64,000 bases of DNA from Isoptericola peretonis (GCA_023241745.1 JALQCY010000005.1:121512-185511); one strand, 5' to 3'. Shown: positions 1-9,116, counted from the stretch's first letter. The notes: a model not told the origin generated them from the sequence alone. A program made the numbers and translations.

Positions 1-546
1 CGGCTCGAGGGCACGCTCGTCGCCGGGTCGTACGCCGTCCCGCGCGCCGCGGAGGCGGTGGGCGTGTTCCTCACCGACCACGTCTCGGGGAAGATGTCGG
101 CGTACCTCGACTCCGTGCTGAGCGTCGTCGACTCGCGGTGCACCGACGGGGTCCGCGTGGACACGCTCGAGCTGACGCTCGCGTCGACGGCCCCCGCGGA
201 CGCCGCCACGTCGCTGCCCTGGTACGTCGCAGGCCTGCCCGACCAGGCCGGACCGCCCGGCTCGCTGCGGCTCGGCGTCACGGTGTCGGGGCCGCGCGGA
301 GGCGAGACGCCGCGCGTCGAACGGGACGGGAGCGCGGTGGGCGGCGAGGCCCGCACGACGCACGGCCGCCCCACCCAGTCGATCACCCTGGCCCTCGCCC
401 CGGGCGAGAGCACGACGCTGCGCCTCACCGTCCCGGCCGGCCCGGCGGTCGACGGCGGCACGCCGCCCGGGCGGCTCGAGGTCTGGTCCACGCCGACGAC
501 CACGTCGGCCGGCCTCCTCGACGTCGAGGTGCCCGTGTGCTCGTGA
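1..546 (+). CDS. DUF4012-family protein, C-terminal fragment
   Basis: The reading frame is open from base 1, so this is the 3' end of a longer gene. The visible 181 residues contain a segment reading FLTDHVSGKMSAYLD, followed by a beta-rich domain ending in PVCS. The 'GxKMxYYLD' stretch and the following region match the C-terminal part of actinobacterial DUF4012 proteins, which are large, membrane-anchored, secreted proteins of unknown function often found near polysaccharide genes. The start, any signal segment and the main domain lie outside the window. The family call is fairly confident; the function is unknown. Confidence 0.6.
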   Translation, partial: RLEGTLVAGSYAVPRAAEAVGVFLTDHVSGKMSAYLDSVLSVVDSRCTDGVRVDTLELTLASTAPADAATSLPWYVAGLPDQAGPPGSLRLGVTVSGPRGGETPRVERDGSAVGGEARTTHGRPTQSITLALAPGESTTLRLTVPAGPAVDGGTPPGRLEVWSTPTTTSAGLLDVEVPVCS

Positions 547-701
547 GGCGCATCGGGGCCCTCCCGAGCCCTGCGCTCCGAGCGGGTGAATGCACCTCCG
601 GCCAGCGGTTTCACCCGGGTGAGACGGGATCCGGCGGCCCCGCCGCGGCTAGCGTGAACGTCCGAGCAAGCCCCCCGCCGAGCACGCCTGAGGGAGTCGA
701 G

Positions 702-1430
702 ATGGCCCATGCACGCTCTGTCGCCGGTGTCGCCGTCGGCCTGGCCCTGGGCGTCGGCGCCGTCCTCGCCGCCGCGCCCGCCGGGGCGGCGACGGCCCCG
801 AGCCCCAGCCCGAGCACCACGGGGTACCCGCCCCCCGAGGTCCCGACGCTGACGGCGCAGATCTTCCAGCCCGAGTGCGACGGCGACGTGCCCTACCTGC
901 GCTACGCGGTGACCGCGACCGGCACCGAGAACACCACGGTGACCCTCACCTGGATCAACCCGTCCGGCGAGGACGTCGTGCAGGCCGGCCTGCCGCTCAG
1001 CGGCCGGGTCCTGTGGCCGGGGGCCGTGGTGGACGGGTCGGGCGCCCCCCTCGACTGGCCCGGCTGGCGCCTGGTGGACGGCGTGTGGGTGCAGGGCGAC
1101 GAGTTCGACTGGGTGCGGCCCGCCGTCGACGTGAAGCTCGAGGTCAACCCCGAGCTGACGCTCACGGCCGACTACCCGCCGTCGTCCCCGGACTGCGCCA
1201 CCGACCCGCCCGGCAACCCGCCCCCGGGCGAGGAGCCGGCGCCGGGCACGACCGTCCCCGCGGCCGTGCCGGTCGACGGCGCACCGCCGGCCGCCGCCCC
1301 GCCGGCGTCGGGCTTCCTGCCGCAGACCGGTGCCGGCGTGGCCGGGCTGGTCGCGGCCGCCGCCGCGCTGGTCGCCGCCGGAGGCCTCGCCGTCACCGTC
1401 GCCCGTCGGCGCCGCAGCACCGACAGCTGA
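702..1430 (+). CDS. Secreted LPQTG-anchored surface protein
   Basis: A 242-residue protein. The N-terminus (about residues 5-30) is a hydrophobic signal peptide ending in an APAGAATA-like cleavage site. A proline/serine stretch follows, then a beta-rich domain (about 45-160), a Pro/Ala-rich linker, and a classical sortase signal: LPQTG, about 20 hydrophobic residues and a basic tail (RRRR). The protein should be exported and covalently attached to peptidoglycan by a sortase. I chose the ATG at 702 because it begins the signal peptide and has an AGGGAG ribosome site just upstream; the same frame is open further upstream only as non-coding-like sequence. The ligand or role of the extracellular domain is not recognisable. 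Confidence 0.8.
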   Translation: MAHARSVAGVAVGLALGVGAVLAAAPAGAATAPSPSPSTTGYPPPEVPTLTAQIFQPECDGDVPYLRYAVTATGTENTTVTLTWINPSGEDVVQAGLPLSGRVLWPGAVVDGSGAPLDWPGWRLVDGVWVQGDEFDWVRPAVDVKLEVNPELTLTADYPPSSPDCATDPPGNPPPGEEPAPGTTVPAAVPVDGAPPAAAPPASGFLPQTGAGVAGLVAAAAALVAAGGLAVTVARRRRSTDS

Positions 1431-1457
1431 CCCGCCGCGCCTCCGGGGCTCCCGGGC

Positions 1458-3053
1458 TCAGGAGGCGCGACGGTGCGCGACGACGGTCAGCTCGCCGCGC
1501 GAGCTCACCCCAACCTTGCGGAACACGCGGCCGAGGTGGACCTCGACGGTCCGGACGGAGACGCAGAGCCGGTCGGCCACCTGCTTGTTGGCCAGCCCGT
1601 CGGCCACGAGGCGCGCGACGTCGAGCTCCCGCGCCGTCAGGACACCCGCCCAGCGCGCCCACACGTCGCCCCCGGGGCGGTCGTCCGGCCCCCGGCACCT
1701 CCGCACCGCGCTGACCATCAGCGACGGCGTCTCGGGCGACCGGGCCCCGCCGTGGTCCCGGCACACGGCGCGCGCCGGCGCGGCGGGCCCGGGACCGGCC
1801 GCGCGCAGGCTCGCGGCGAGCGAGCCGGAGCCGTCGACGCACCGGGCGACCTCGGCGGCCAGGCCGCCCGCGACGTGCGTCACGGGGAGCCGCCCCGCCG
1901 CGTCGTCGAGCACGCGGGCGGCCTGCGCGGCGTCACCGCCACGCAGCAGCACCAGCGCCTGCACCACGCGCAGGTGCGCCTCGGCGAGCGGGGTGAGCCC
2001 GGCCCTGCCCGTGGGCCACACCGCCTGCTCGCTGTGCGGCACCGCGGTGACGACCGCCCGCGCCAGGACGGCGTCGGCGTCGCGCGGTCGCAGGTCGAGC
2101 CGGGCCAGGGCGTCGACCACCGCGACCAGCGCGGCACGGTCCGCGCTCGACACCGCGGTCCGGACGACGGGCACCACGAGCCGGGCGAGCCGCCGGCCCG
2201 GCGGGGCGTCGTCGGGCGTCGGGGCCCCGGCCTCGACCCCGGAGAGCGCCCGCACCACCTCGCCCGCCCGCGCGGCAGCTCCCTGCACCCCGGTGGCCCC
2301 CGTGCTGGTCGCCCGGTCGAACCACCCCGCCGCCGTGTGCAGGTACCCGGCCAGCAGGGCGGCGCGGCCGGCGACGAGGAACGCGCGGGCCCGGACATCG
2401 CCCGTGCCGTGGCTCGCGGCCTCGCGGGCCACGGCGTGCGCCGCCACCGCGCTGCCCTCCTCGAGTCGTCGCTCCGCGAGCCCCACCAGGCCGTCCGCGA
2501 GCCCGGGGTCGCCGGCGAGCGTCGCGAGGGCCGCGTGCCACCGCGCGGCGTCCGCCTCGCCGGCCCGGTCGAGCTCGGCGGCGAGGGCGGCGTGCACCGT
2601 CGTCCGGCCGGCGAGGTCGGCGTCCTCGTGCACGACGGCGCGCACCCGCGGGTCGACCACGCGGAAGCGGCCGTCGACGAGCTCCAGGTGCTGCGCGACC
2701 GGCGGTGCGAGCAGCCGTTCGACCGGCACGCCGGTCGCGCCGAGCAGCACGTCGACGCGGTCGACCACGAGGACGCCGGCCGCGAGCAGCACGCGGCGGG
2801 CCTCGTCGTCGAGGGTGCCGGACGACCCGTCGCGCACCGCCTCGCGCACGGCGGGGGTCACGGGCAGCGGGTCGGGCAGCACCGCCGACCCGGCCAGCTG
2901 GTGCGGCGTGAGCTGCCCGAGGGTCTGGGCGAGTGCCTCGCGGTCGCCGCCGACGAGGGCGGACACGCGCCGCACGACCTGCGGCGCGACGGGCCGGGCG
3001 CGCGCGACGGACGAGGTCCGCGGGGGCATGGCAGCGTCCCGGATCGACGTCAT
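1458..3053 (-). CDS. LuxR-type regulator without a P-loop (LAL-like)
   Basis: A 531-residue protein. The last 60 residues are a LuxR/NarL helix-turn-helix (LTARELDVARLVADG, then QVADRLCVSVRTVEVH), so it should bind DNA. The central part is alpha-helical and alanine-rich like the TPR-type region of large LAL regulators. The N-terminal part resembles the winged-helix end of a LAL ATPase module (ALVGGDREALAQTL, VLPDPLPVTPAVREAV), but no Walker A or B motif is present. LAL proteins are usually about 900 residues, so this looks like a family member that has lost its ATPase domain. It stands alone, convergent with the LPQTG gene. The target is unknown. Confidence 0.7.
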   Translation of the reverse strand: MTSIRDAAMPPRTSSVARARPVAPQVVRRVSALVGGDREALAQTLGQLTPHQLAGSAVLPDPLPVTPAVREAVRDGSSGTLDDEARRVLLAAGVLVVDRVDVLLGATGVPVERLLAPPVAQHLELVDGRFRVVDPRVRAVVHEDADLAGRTTVHAALAAELDRAGEADAARWHAALATLAGDPGLADGLVGLAERRLEEGSAVAAHAVAREAASHGTGDVRARAFLVAGRAALLAGYLHTAAGWFDRATSTGATGVQGAAARAGEVVRALSGVEAGAPTPDDAPPGRRLARLVVPVVRTAVSSADRAALVAVVDALARLDLRPRDADAVLARAVVTAVPHSEQAVWPTGRAGLTPLAEAHLRVVQALVLLRGGDAAQAARVLDDAAGRLPVTHVAGGLAAEVARCVDGSGSLAASLRAAGPGPAAPARAVCRDHGGARSPETPSLMVSAVRRCRGPDDRPGGDVWARWAGVLTARELDVARLVADGLANKQVADRLCVSVRTVEVHLGRVFRKVGVSSRGELTVVAHRRAS

Positions 3054-3141
3054 CGTCGGCCTCCCGTCTCGTGCCGGCGAAGGTGCCGGTGGGAACGGCT
3101 CAGCGCACGGCGCCGAGCCCGGAGGCGCGGCCTGCCATTTG

Positions 3142-3567
3142 TTAGGTCTCCACCAATATAGTCACCGGACCGTCGTTGACCAGCTCGACGGCCATGTCGG
3201 CGCCGAAGCGGCCGGTCGCCACCTCGAGCCCTCGCGCCCGCAGGTCGGCCACGACGGCGTCGACGAGCGGCTCCGCGACGGGGCCGGGGGCCGCCGCGTT
3301 CCACGTGGGACGACGCCCCTTGCGGGCGTCCCCGTACAGCGTGAACTGGCTGACCACCAGCACGGGCGCGCCGTCGTCCACCGCGGAGCGCTCGTCGCGC
3401 AGGATGCGCAGCTCCGCGATCTTGCGGGCCACGGTCGCCACCTCGGCCGGGCCGTCGTCGTGCGTCACCCCGACGAGGGCCAGCAGGCCGGGCCGGTCGA
3501 TCGCGCCGACCACCTCGCCGTCCACCGTGACGCTGGCCCGCGCGACACGCTGCACCACCGCTCTCAT
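3142..3567 (-). CDS. dtd: D-aminoacyl-tRNA deacylase
   Basis: A 141-residue protein, the normal size for the DTD family. It hydrolyses D-amino acids (and glycine) mischarged on tRNA, acting as a cytoplasmic chirality checkpoint in translation. The diagnostic motifs are both present: SQFTLYG at residues 73-79 (SQxT) and NDGPVT at 131-136 (the cross-dimer Gly-cisPro-containing motif). The start ATG overlaps the stop of the upstream asparaginase gene by 4 nt, so the two are probably translationally coupled. It is the last gene of the minus-strand run that begins with vapB. High confidence. Confidence 0.95.
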   Translation of the reverse strand: MRAVVQRVARASVTVDGEVVGAIDRPGLLALVGVTHDDGPAEVATVARKIAELRILRDERSAVDDGAPVLVVSQFTLYGDARKGRRPTWNAAAPGPVAEPLVDAVVADLRARGLEVATGRFGADMAVELVNDGPVTILVET

Positions 3568-4592
3568 GCGCCGGCCGTCCCGAACGCCGCGCGCACCGCT
3601 CCCACGGCCGCCCCGCCGCCCAGCACGGGCGTGTCGGCCACCGCGTCCAGGGCCGCGGGGTCCGCCCCGGCGACGTCCGCCGCCCCCGCGACGCGCACCG
3701 CGGCGGCGAGGATCGCCGGCCGCGGCCGGTCCCCTCCGTCGAGGATCTTGAACGCCACCGCGGACCCGTCCGGCAGCCCCGCCGCGCAGACGCCGTCGGC
3801 CCCGATCTTCGCGACCGTGCCGGGCACGGCGGTCATGACCAGCGTGTCCTCCCGCCCCCGGCCCGCGACCATCTCGGGGTGCCCGGCCATCGCGCGGGCG
3901 ACGCGCGCCACGTCGGCGTCGCCGTCCGCCGCGCCCGACCCCGCCGCCGCGAGGCGCCCGAACGACCGCGCCAGCCCGAGCACCGTCGTGGAGAACAGCG
4001 GGGCGCCGCACCCGTCCACCGTGCCGAGGGGTTCGTCGTCGTCCGTCAGCGCGACCACGGCGGACCGCACCGCACGCTGCAGCGGGTGCGCCGGGTCCAG
4101 GTAGGACGCCGTGTCCCAGCCCGCAGCGACGCACGTGGCGAGCATGGCGGCGTGCTTGCCCGAGCAGTTCTGCGCGATCCGCTCCGGCCCGCGACCGGCC
4201 TCCTGCCAGGCGCGCGCCTCGGCGCGGCCGAGCGGCAGGTCGGGGGTGTTGCGCAGGGCGGACTCGTCGAGCCCCGCCCCCGCGAGGATCTCCCGCGCCC
4301 CGGCGAGGTGCTCGGGCGCGCCGCTGTGGCTCGCCGCCGCGAGCGCGAGCAGGCGGTCCGGCAGGTCGAGGCCCGAGCGCAGCATGGCGAGCGCCTGCAG
4401 CGGCTTCGCCGAGGAGCGCGGCCAGATCGTCGTCGCGGGGTCGCCGAGGGCGAGCCGGACCTCCCCGCCCGGGCCCAGCACCACGAGGTGCCCCAGGTGC
4501 ACCGACTCGACGAGGTCGCCGCGCACCACCTCCGCGAGCGGGACGGCGCCGCGGGCCACCGGAGCGGGCGCGGGCGTCGCCGGCGGGGTCAT
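3564..4592 (-). CDS. L-asparaginase II-like amidohydrolase
   Basis: A 342-residue protein of the 'thermolabile' Rhizobium etli-type asparaginase family, which is unrelated to the classical AnsA/AnsB enzymes. Conserved blocks visible are [28 protein letters not shown] and [11 protein letters not shown], which carry the Ser/Lys and Cys residues of the active site in this family. The predicted reaction is L-asparagine to aspartate plus ammonia in the cytoplasm. There is no signal peptide. It starts 1 nt after the DUF2516 gene ends and overlaps dtd by 4 nt, so it belongs to the same transcript. Family assignment confident, substrate inferred. Confidence 0.85.
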   Translation of the reverse strand: MTPPATPAPAPVARGAVPLAEVVRGDLVESVHLGHLVVLGPGGEVRLALGDPATTIWPRSSAKPLQALAMLRSGLDLPDRLLALAAASHSGAPEHLAGAREILAGAGLDESALRNTPDLPLGRAEARAWQEAGRGPERIAQNCSGKHAAMLATCVAAGWDTASYLDPAHPLQRAVRSAVVALTDDDEPLGTVDGCGAPLFSTTVLGLARSFGRLAAAGSGAADGDADVARVARAMAGHPEMVAGRGREDTLVMTAVPGTVAKIGADGVCAAGLPDGSAVAFKILDGGDRPRPAILAAAVRVAGAADVAGADPAALDAVADTPVLGGGAAVGAVRAAFGTAGA

Positions 4593-4593
4593 C

Positions 4594-4908
4594 TCACCAC
4601 CCGCCCGTCGGGCCCTGCGGGCGACGCCCCCCGCCGGTGCCGTACGGCTGGAGCCGCGGCCGCACGTCCACCCAGTAGATGATCGACGGCGCGACGGCGA
4701 AGACGTTGAGGAAGCCCATGCCGACGCCCGTGAGCGCGAGCAGGCCCAGCGCCGCAGCGATGCCGAGGATGAGGAGCCAGATGTTCTTGGTCAGCTTCCC
4801 CTCCGCGACGAAACCCTTCGCCGGGCGGCGGACGGCGTCGACGAACGCCACGGCCTGGACGACGAAGACGACGAGGTTGAGGACGAACCAGACGAGGGAT
4901 TGGATCAC
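4594..4908 (-). CDS. DUF2516 family small membrane protein
   Basis: A 104-residue protein with two or three hydrophobic segments: residues about 4-25 (VWFVLNLVVFVVQAVAFVDAV), 45-64 and 66-80. The N-terminus, the RRPAKGF-like cytoplasmic loop and the KNIWLLIL segment fit the actinobacterial DUF2516 family, whose function is unknown. The C-terminus is a short Gly/Pro-rich tail. It lies 9 nt downstream of vapC and 1 nt upstream of the asparaginase gene, so it is in the middle of an operon. Confidence 0.8.
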   Translation of the reverse strand: MIQSLVWFVLNLVVFVVQAVAFVDAVRRPAKGFVAEGKLTKNIWLLILGIAAALGLLALTGVGMGFLNVFAVAPSIIYWVDVRPRLQPYGTGGGRRPQGPTGGW

Positions 4909-4917
4909 CCGCCGAGC

Positions 4918-5343
4918 CTACGGGAGCACGTGCATCCGGCGGGAGCGCGCGGCGCCCGCGACGTGGTCGTCCCACGCCGCGACGACGGTGTCCTCGTGCG
5001 CGACGGCGAGCGCGCTGGCCACGTGCAGGGCGTCGGCCGCCCGCAGCGGCACGGGGCACGCCGCCAGGAGCTCCGCTGCCCGTGCGGCGACGTCCGCGGT
5101 CACCTCGACCAGGTGCAGCCCGGCGCTCAGGTCGTCCCAGAGCGCGGCGCCCCGCCGGCGGGCGAGGGGGTCGAGCACCCCGGCCCGCTCGCCGGCCGCG
5201 AGCGCGGCGCGCACCTCGGCGTCCGCGAGGCGCGAGCTGACGACGACGTCGGCACGGTTCCACAGCGCGCTGGCGAGCTCGGACCCGGGCTCGCGGACGC
5301 ACAGCTTCACCAGCGCGCTCGCGTCGAAGTAGACGAGGGCCAT
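4918..5343 (-). CDS. vapC: VapC-type PIN-domain ribonuclease toxin
   Basis: A 141-residue PIN domain. The start FDASALVKL supplies the first acidic residue (Asp7). Further conserved acids fit at Glu43 (ADAEVRAAL), Asp104 (RAADALHVA) and Asp125 (AAWDDHV), the usual metal-binding quartet of VapC endoribonucleases. The ATG at 5343 is chosen because it begins the PIN fold; the frame stays open further upstream but is not PIN-like. It lies 98 nt downstream of a Phd/YefM-like antitoxin gene, so the pair reads as a type II toxin-antitoxin module. Target RNA is unknown. Confidence 0.88.
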   Translation of the reverse strand: MALVYFDASALVKLCVREPGSELASALWNRADVVVSSRLADAEVRAALAAGERAGVLDPLARRRGAALWDDLSAGLHLVEVTADVAARAAELLAACPVPLRAADALHVASALAVAHEDTVVAAWDDHVAGAARSRRMHVLP

Positions 5344-5441
5344 CGTGCTCCGTTCGGGTAGCGCCCCTCGAGCCCTGGGCTCGGTGGGCTCGATCAGCGG
5401 TCCTGCGGGTTCCCGGTGGGCGGCCCAGGTGGGCCGTCCGG

Positions 5442-5741
5442 TCAGCGCCGGATGCGACGCACCAGGTCGGACACGCGCGTCGACGTCCGGGCCGCGGGGC
5501 GGCCGACGGGCCGGGCGGCGGCCGCGGTGCCGTCGTCGGGCACCGCGTGCACCGCGCGCTCCGTCGCGGCGGGGGTGATCAGCCCGTCCCGCACGAGCCC
5601 GGCGACGAGGTCCGCCGTCTGCACCCCCGACAGGCGCGCCACGGGCACCCCCCGCTCGGTGATGACGACCTCCTCGCCCGCCCGAGCCCTCTCGATCCAC
5701 GACTTCAGCTCGGCGCGCAGCGCGCTGACGGAGACCTCCAT
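5442..5741 (-). CDS. vapB: VapB antitoxin, Phd/YefM type
   Basis: A 99-residue protein. Residues 1-50 form a typical Phd/YefM DNA-binding domain: VSVSALRAELKSWIERARAGE, then EVVITERGVPVARL. The C-terminal half is basic and Pro/Ala-rich and would be the toxin-neutralising part. It precedes the PIN toxin gene, the order expected for an autoregulated antitoxin-toxin operon. It lies 47 nt downstream of the ABC permease gene on the same strand and may be partly co-transcribed with it. Confidence 0.85.
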   Translation of the reverse strand: MEVSVSALRAELKSWIERARAGEEVVITERGVPVARLSGVQTADLVAGLVRDGLITPAATERAVHAVPDDGTAAAARPVGRPAARTSTRVSDLVRRIRR

Positions 5742-5788
5742 GACCGACGACCGTACCGGTCGCGGCCGGTGGCGAACAGACACCGGCG

Positions 5789-6571
5789 TCAGAGGGCGCG
5801 GCGGTAGGCGCGGAACGCCAGCGAGGCGAGCGCGCCCATCACGCCGACGGCGGCGGCGAGCAGCCCCAGGTGCAGCCACACGGTGCCGGGGTCGGCGAAG
5901 CCCTGCAGCGCGTCGCGGGCGACGACCACCGCCCAGTCGAACGGGTTGTACCGCGCGACGTCGGCGATCCAGTCCGGCGCGAGCGCCGGGTCCATCACGG
6001 CCGACGAGAGGAACATCAGCGGGATCGTCAGCAGCTGGGAGACGCCGATGAGCGCCTCCTGCTGGCGGGTGAGGAGCGCGACGGCCCCCGAGAGCGCGGC
6101 GAACAGGCAGCTCAGCAGCGCCACCGCGACGAGGGTCACCAGCACGCCGGCCCCGCCGCCCGGGAACCTCGCCCCGCCCAGCCACGCCACGCCCACGACG
6201 ACCAGCGCCTGGCCGCAGCCCACCAGCGAGTACCAGGCCATCGTCGCGGCGAGCAGCGCGCCGCGGCTCGTCGGCGAGGCGAGGAAGCGGTCCATGACCC
6301 CGCGCTCCATGTCCTGCACGAACGTCGTCCCCGCCCACGCCGCACCGCCCATCGCCGTCATCATGACGACGCCGGGCGTGAGGTACTCGAGGTAGCTCAC
6401 GTCCGCCCCGCCGGCGAACCCGGGGATCTCGATCACCGACCGGAAGAGCTGGCCGAACAGCAGCAGCCAGATCATCGGCTGCAGCAGGTTCATGACCATG
6501 AACACGGGGATGCGCGCACCCTGGCGCGCCTGCCGCCCCGTGAGGAGGGCGGCCTGCGTCACGGCGCTCAT
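5789..6571 (-). CDS. ABC-2 type drug exporter permease
   Basis: A 260-residue integral membrane protein with about six hydrophobic segments in the ABC-2 (DrrB-like) arrangement. It includes VSYLEYLTPGVVMMTA and the conserved DRFLASPTSRGAL loop, which is diagnostic for daunorubicin-type exporters. It would form the membrane pore for the ATPase encoded immediately upstream; the two genes overlap by 4 nt (ATGA). The substrate is unknown. Control by the PadR-family regulator encoded upstream is plausible from the gene order. Confidence 0.88.
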   Translation of the reverse strand: MSAVTQAALLTGRQARQGARIPVFMVMNLLQPMIWLLLFGQLFRSVIEIPGFAGGADVSYLEYLTPGVVMMTAMGGAAWAGTTFVQDMERGVMDRFLASPTSRGALLAATMAWYSLVGCGQALVVVGVAWLGGARFPGGGAGVLVTLVAVALLSCLFAALSGAVALLTRQQEALIGVSQLLTIPLMFLSSAVMDPALAPDWIADVARYNPFDWAVVVARDALQGFADPGTVWLHLGLLAAAVGVMGALASLAFRAYRRAL

Positions 6572-7611
6572 GCCGCCACCTCCTCGGCCTCGACACCGGC
6601 CGAGGCGCGGTGGGCCGCCGCCATGCTGCGGCCGGTGTGCCGCAGGTAGACGTCGTCGAGCGTGGGCCGGGACAGGCCCGCCGCCCGCACCCCGAGGCCC
6701 GCGGCGTCGAGCGCCGCCAGCAGGGCCGGGAGCGCGGTGGCCCCGGCGTCGGCGCGCGCCCGCAGCGTGGGCCCGTCGGCCGCGACGTCGACGACGCCGG
6801 GCACGCGCGCGGCCACCGCCGCCGCCGAGGCCGCGGCGACGTCGTCGCCGAGGTCGACGGTGACGCCGTCTCCGCGCAGCTCGTCCTTCAGCGCGTCGGG
6901 CGTGCCGGTGGCCACGACGCGCCCCGCGTCCACGATGACGACCCGGTCGGCGAGCCGGTCGGCCTCCTCGAGGTAGTGCGTGGTGAGCAGGATCGTCATG
7001 CCGTCGCCGAGCGCCATCCGCTCGATCTCGGACCACATGGCGGCACGGGCCTCGGGGTCGAGGCCCGTGGTGGGCTCGTCGAGGAACAGCACCTGCGGCC
7101 GGTGCACGAGGCCGACGGCGACGTCGAGCTTGCGCGCCATCCCGCCGGACCAGGTCTTCACGAGGCGGCCGGCGGCGTGCGCGACGCCGAAGCGCTCGAG
7201 CAGCTCGTCGGCCCGCTGCCGGGCGTCCCGGGCGCCGAGACCCTGCAGCCGGCCGGCCAGCACGAGGTTCTCCCGGCCCGTGCCCATGGGGTCCGTCACC
7301 GGACGCTGCGCCACGTAGCCGATGGCGCGGCGGACGGCGGCCGGGTCGCGGACGACGTCGTGCCCGGCCACCCGGGCCGTCCCGGAGTCGGGTCGCGACA
7401 GCGTCGCGAGGATCTTCACGGTCGTGGACTTGCCGGCGCCGTTGGGGCCCAGCAGGCCGAGCACGCTGCCGTGCGGGGCCGTGAGGTCGAGGCCGTCGAG
7501 CGCGCGCACCGTGCGGGCGCCGCGGCCGGAGCCGTAGGTCTTGGTCAGGCCGGCGACGTCGATCGCGTTGTCGATCGCGCCGCCCGCCGACCCGTTCGGG
7601 TGTGCGGACAT
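6568..7611 (-). CDS. ABC transporter ATPase, DrrA-like
   Basis: A 347-residue ATPase. The Walker A is GPNGAGKST (about residues 55-63). The signature region reads WSGGMARKLDVAVGL, a slight variant of the usual SGGMRRRLD. Walker B is VLFLDEPTTGLDP, followed by an H-loop TTHYLEEAD. The C-terminal about 100 residues are the extra domain seen in daunorubicin-resistance ATPases (ending RPTLDDVYLRHTGR). It powers export through the overlapping permease gene. The order PadR, HAAS-type membrane protein, ATPase, permease is consistent with a regulated antibiotic or lipid exporter. Confidence 0.92.
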   Translation of the reverse strand: MSAHPNGSAGGAIDNAIDVAGLTKTYGSGRGARTVRALDGLDLTAPHGSVLGLLGPNGAGKSTTVKILATLSRPDSGTARVAGHDVVRDPAAVRRAIGYVAQRPVTDPMGTGRENLVLAGRLQGLGARDARQRADELLERFGVAHAAGRLVKTWSGGMARKLDVAVGLVHRPQVLFLDEPTTGLDPEARAAMWSEIERMALGDGMTILLTTHYLEEADRLADRVVIVDAGRVVATGTPDALKDELRGDGVTVDLGDDVAAASAAAVAARVPGVVDVAADGPTLRARADAGATALPALLAALDAAGLGVRAAGLSRPTLDDVYLRHTGRSMAAAHRASAGVEAEEVAA

Positions 7612-7767
7612 GTCTTCCTCCTGGTCGGTCGACCCGCTGGCGTCCCCAGCGGGTCCGGAGGGTCCGGCGCACGCCCTAGGGTGGGAGTGCGTCTCGAGGT
7701 GCGGTCGTGCACCGGACCCGAGCCACCGGTCCCGGGCGATGGCAGTCGCCCGGGACCGTTCTCGTGC

Positions 7768-8727
7768 TCACTGCTGCGGCGAGCCCTCGGCGTCGTCCTT
7801 CCGCTCGCCGAAGAGCATCTTCGCCAGCAGCAGCATGAAGACGATCCAGCCGGCCACGAGGGCGAGCCACGACCACGCCCACCCGACCGTGAAGCCGAGG
7901 ACGGCGAAGGCGACGAACGACGTCATCCAGATCACCGACGTGAAGATGCCGAACCTGGCCGCCGCGTCGGGGTCCCGGTCGAACCGGTCGCCGACGGCAC
8001 CGTGCTCGCGGCTGACCTCGCGGAACCACGCCTTCTTGCGGTTCGTCTGGGTGACGCCGAGCCCCACGAAGAGGATCGCCCCCAGCACCACGAGGACCCC
8101 CGCGACCGCGTACACCCACGAAAAGAACGTCCCGAGGACCGTGAAGAGCGCGAGCAGCAGCCCGAACACGGCGAGCGAGGTCGCCAGGTAGTAGCCGCCG
8201 GCCCGGCCGGACGGCAGCGGGTGATTCGTCGTCGTCTCCTGCGAGAGGGAGAGGCCCACCACGAAGCCGGCGGCGCTCGCCGCCGTCAGCAGGATCGCGG
8301 CGGTGGCGACGGCGGGCAGCACGAGGACGGCGGCCGCGTCGAGGCCCGCGACGACGAGGGCCGCCAGCAGGACCATCGCGGCGATCACGACGCCGAGCAC
8401 GAAGCCCGGCTTCGGGCGCACCTTGTTCGCGAGCATCGCCTGGGCCGTCGAGGCGTACCCCGCCGCGAGCACCGGCCGCGGCGCGCGCCCCGGCCGCAGA
8501 GCGCCTGGCGCCTCCGGGGCGCCGGCGGCGTCCTCGACCAACGCGCTCAGGTCCCCCAGCTCGTCGAACGCGCGCCGGGCGGCGTCGTCGGGTGCCGCGC
8601 CGGAGGCCTGCAGCTCGGCGGCGCGGGCCTCGAGGTTCGCCCGGATCTCCTCCTTGAGGTCCTGGACCTCAGGGGTCAGCTCGACGCCGGCGAAGGCCTG
8701 GTCGAGGAGGCGGTGGACGGTGCTCAT
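7768..8727 (-). CDS. HAAS-type (DUF1700-like) membrane protein
   Basis: A 319-residue protein. The first about 75 residues are a helical cytoplasmic domain (LKEEIRANLEARAAEL, ARRAFDELGD) like the HAAS/DUF1700 'permease prefix' domains that accompany PadR regulators. About seven hydrophobic segments follow in three clusters. It overlaps the PadR gene by 4 nt, a classical pairing in which the membrane partner is thought to modulate or sense with PadR. The function is not established; it could be a membrane-stress sensor or an anti-regulator. Confidence 0.7.
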   Translation of the reverse strand: MSTVHRLLDQAFAGVELTPEVQDLKEEIRANLEARAAELQASGAAPDDAARRAFDELGDLSALVEDAAGAPEAPGALRPGRAPRPVLAAGYASTAQAMLANKVRPKPGFVLGVVIAAMVLLAALVVAGLDAAAVLVLPAVATAAILLTAASAAGFVVGLSLSQETTTNHPLPSGRAGGYYLATSLAVFGLLLALFTVLGTFFSWVYAVAGVLVVLGAILFVGLGVTQTNRKKAWFREVSREHGAVGDRFDRDPDAAARFGIFTSVIWMTSFVAFAVLGFTVGWAWSWLALVAGWIVFMLLLAKMLFGERKDDAEGSPQQ

Positions 8728-9116
8728 CGCGGGGTGTCCTTGTCTGTGCTCGTGGTGTCCGTGCGGAGGAGGGAGTCGATGACGTCCCGGGTGGCGACCC
8801 ACGCGGCGACGTTGCGCCGGTAGACGGCGCGGCCCGCGTCGGTGATCCGGTAGTACTTGCGGCGCCCGCCCTGGGACTCGTCGCCCCAGTAGGCCTCGAC
8901 CAGCCCGTCCTTGGTCAGGCGGCGGTACGTCGCGTAGAGCGTGGCCTCCTTGATCTCGTGCGACCCGCCCGTGGCGTCCCGGATCGCCTTGTAGATCTCG
9001 AAGCCGTAGCGGTCCCCGCGGCGGAGCGTCGCGAGCACGATCGTGTCGGTGTGGCCACGCAGCAGGTCGGCGGAGAACGCGTCGTCCACCGTCGAGGTCT
9101 CGTCTCGCTGCATCAC
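8724..9116 (-). CDS. PadR-family transcriptional regulator
   Basis: A 130-residue winged-helix protein. The fold is visible as TDTIVLATLRRGDRYGFEIYKAI, KEATLYATYRRLTKDGLVEAYW, then GGRRKYYRITDAGR, the hallmark wing of PadR. The C-terminal helix for dimerisation is short, as in PadR subfamily 2. It heads a minus-strand run with a HAAS-type membrane protein and an ABC exporter, which are the likely targets. Two adjacent ATG codons could serve as the start (9116 or 9113). Confidence 0.9.
   Translation of the reverse strand: MMQRDETSTVDDAFSADLLRGHTDTIVLATLRRGDRYGFEIYKAIRDATGGSHEIKEATLYATYRRLTKDGLVEAYWGDESQGGRRKYYRITDAGRAVYRRNVAAWVATRDVIDSLLRTDTTSTDKDTPR

Noticed and set aside
5789-7672. A 627-codon minus-strand frame suggesting an ATPase-permease fusion
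   Set aside because: The N-terminal part is a shadow frame of the ATPase gene. The true permease begins at ATG 6571 and overlaps the separate ATPase by 4 nt.
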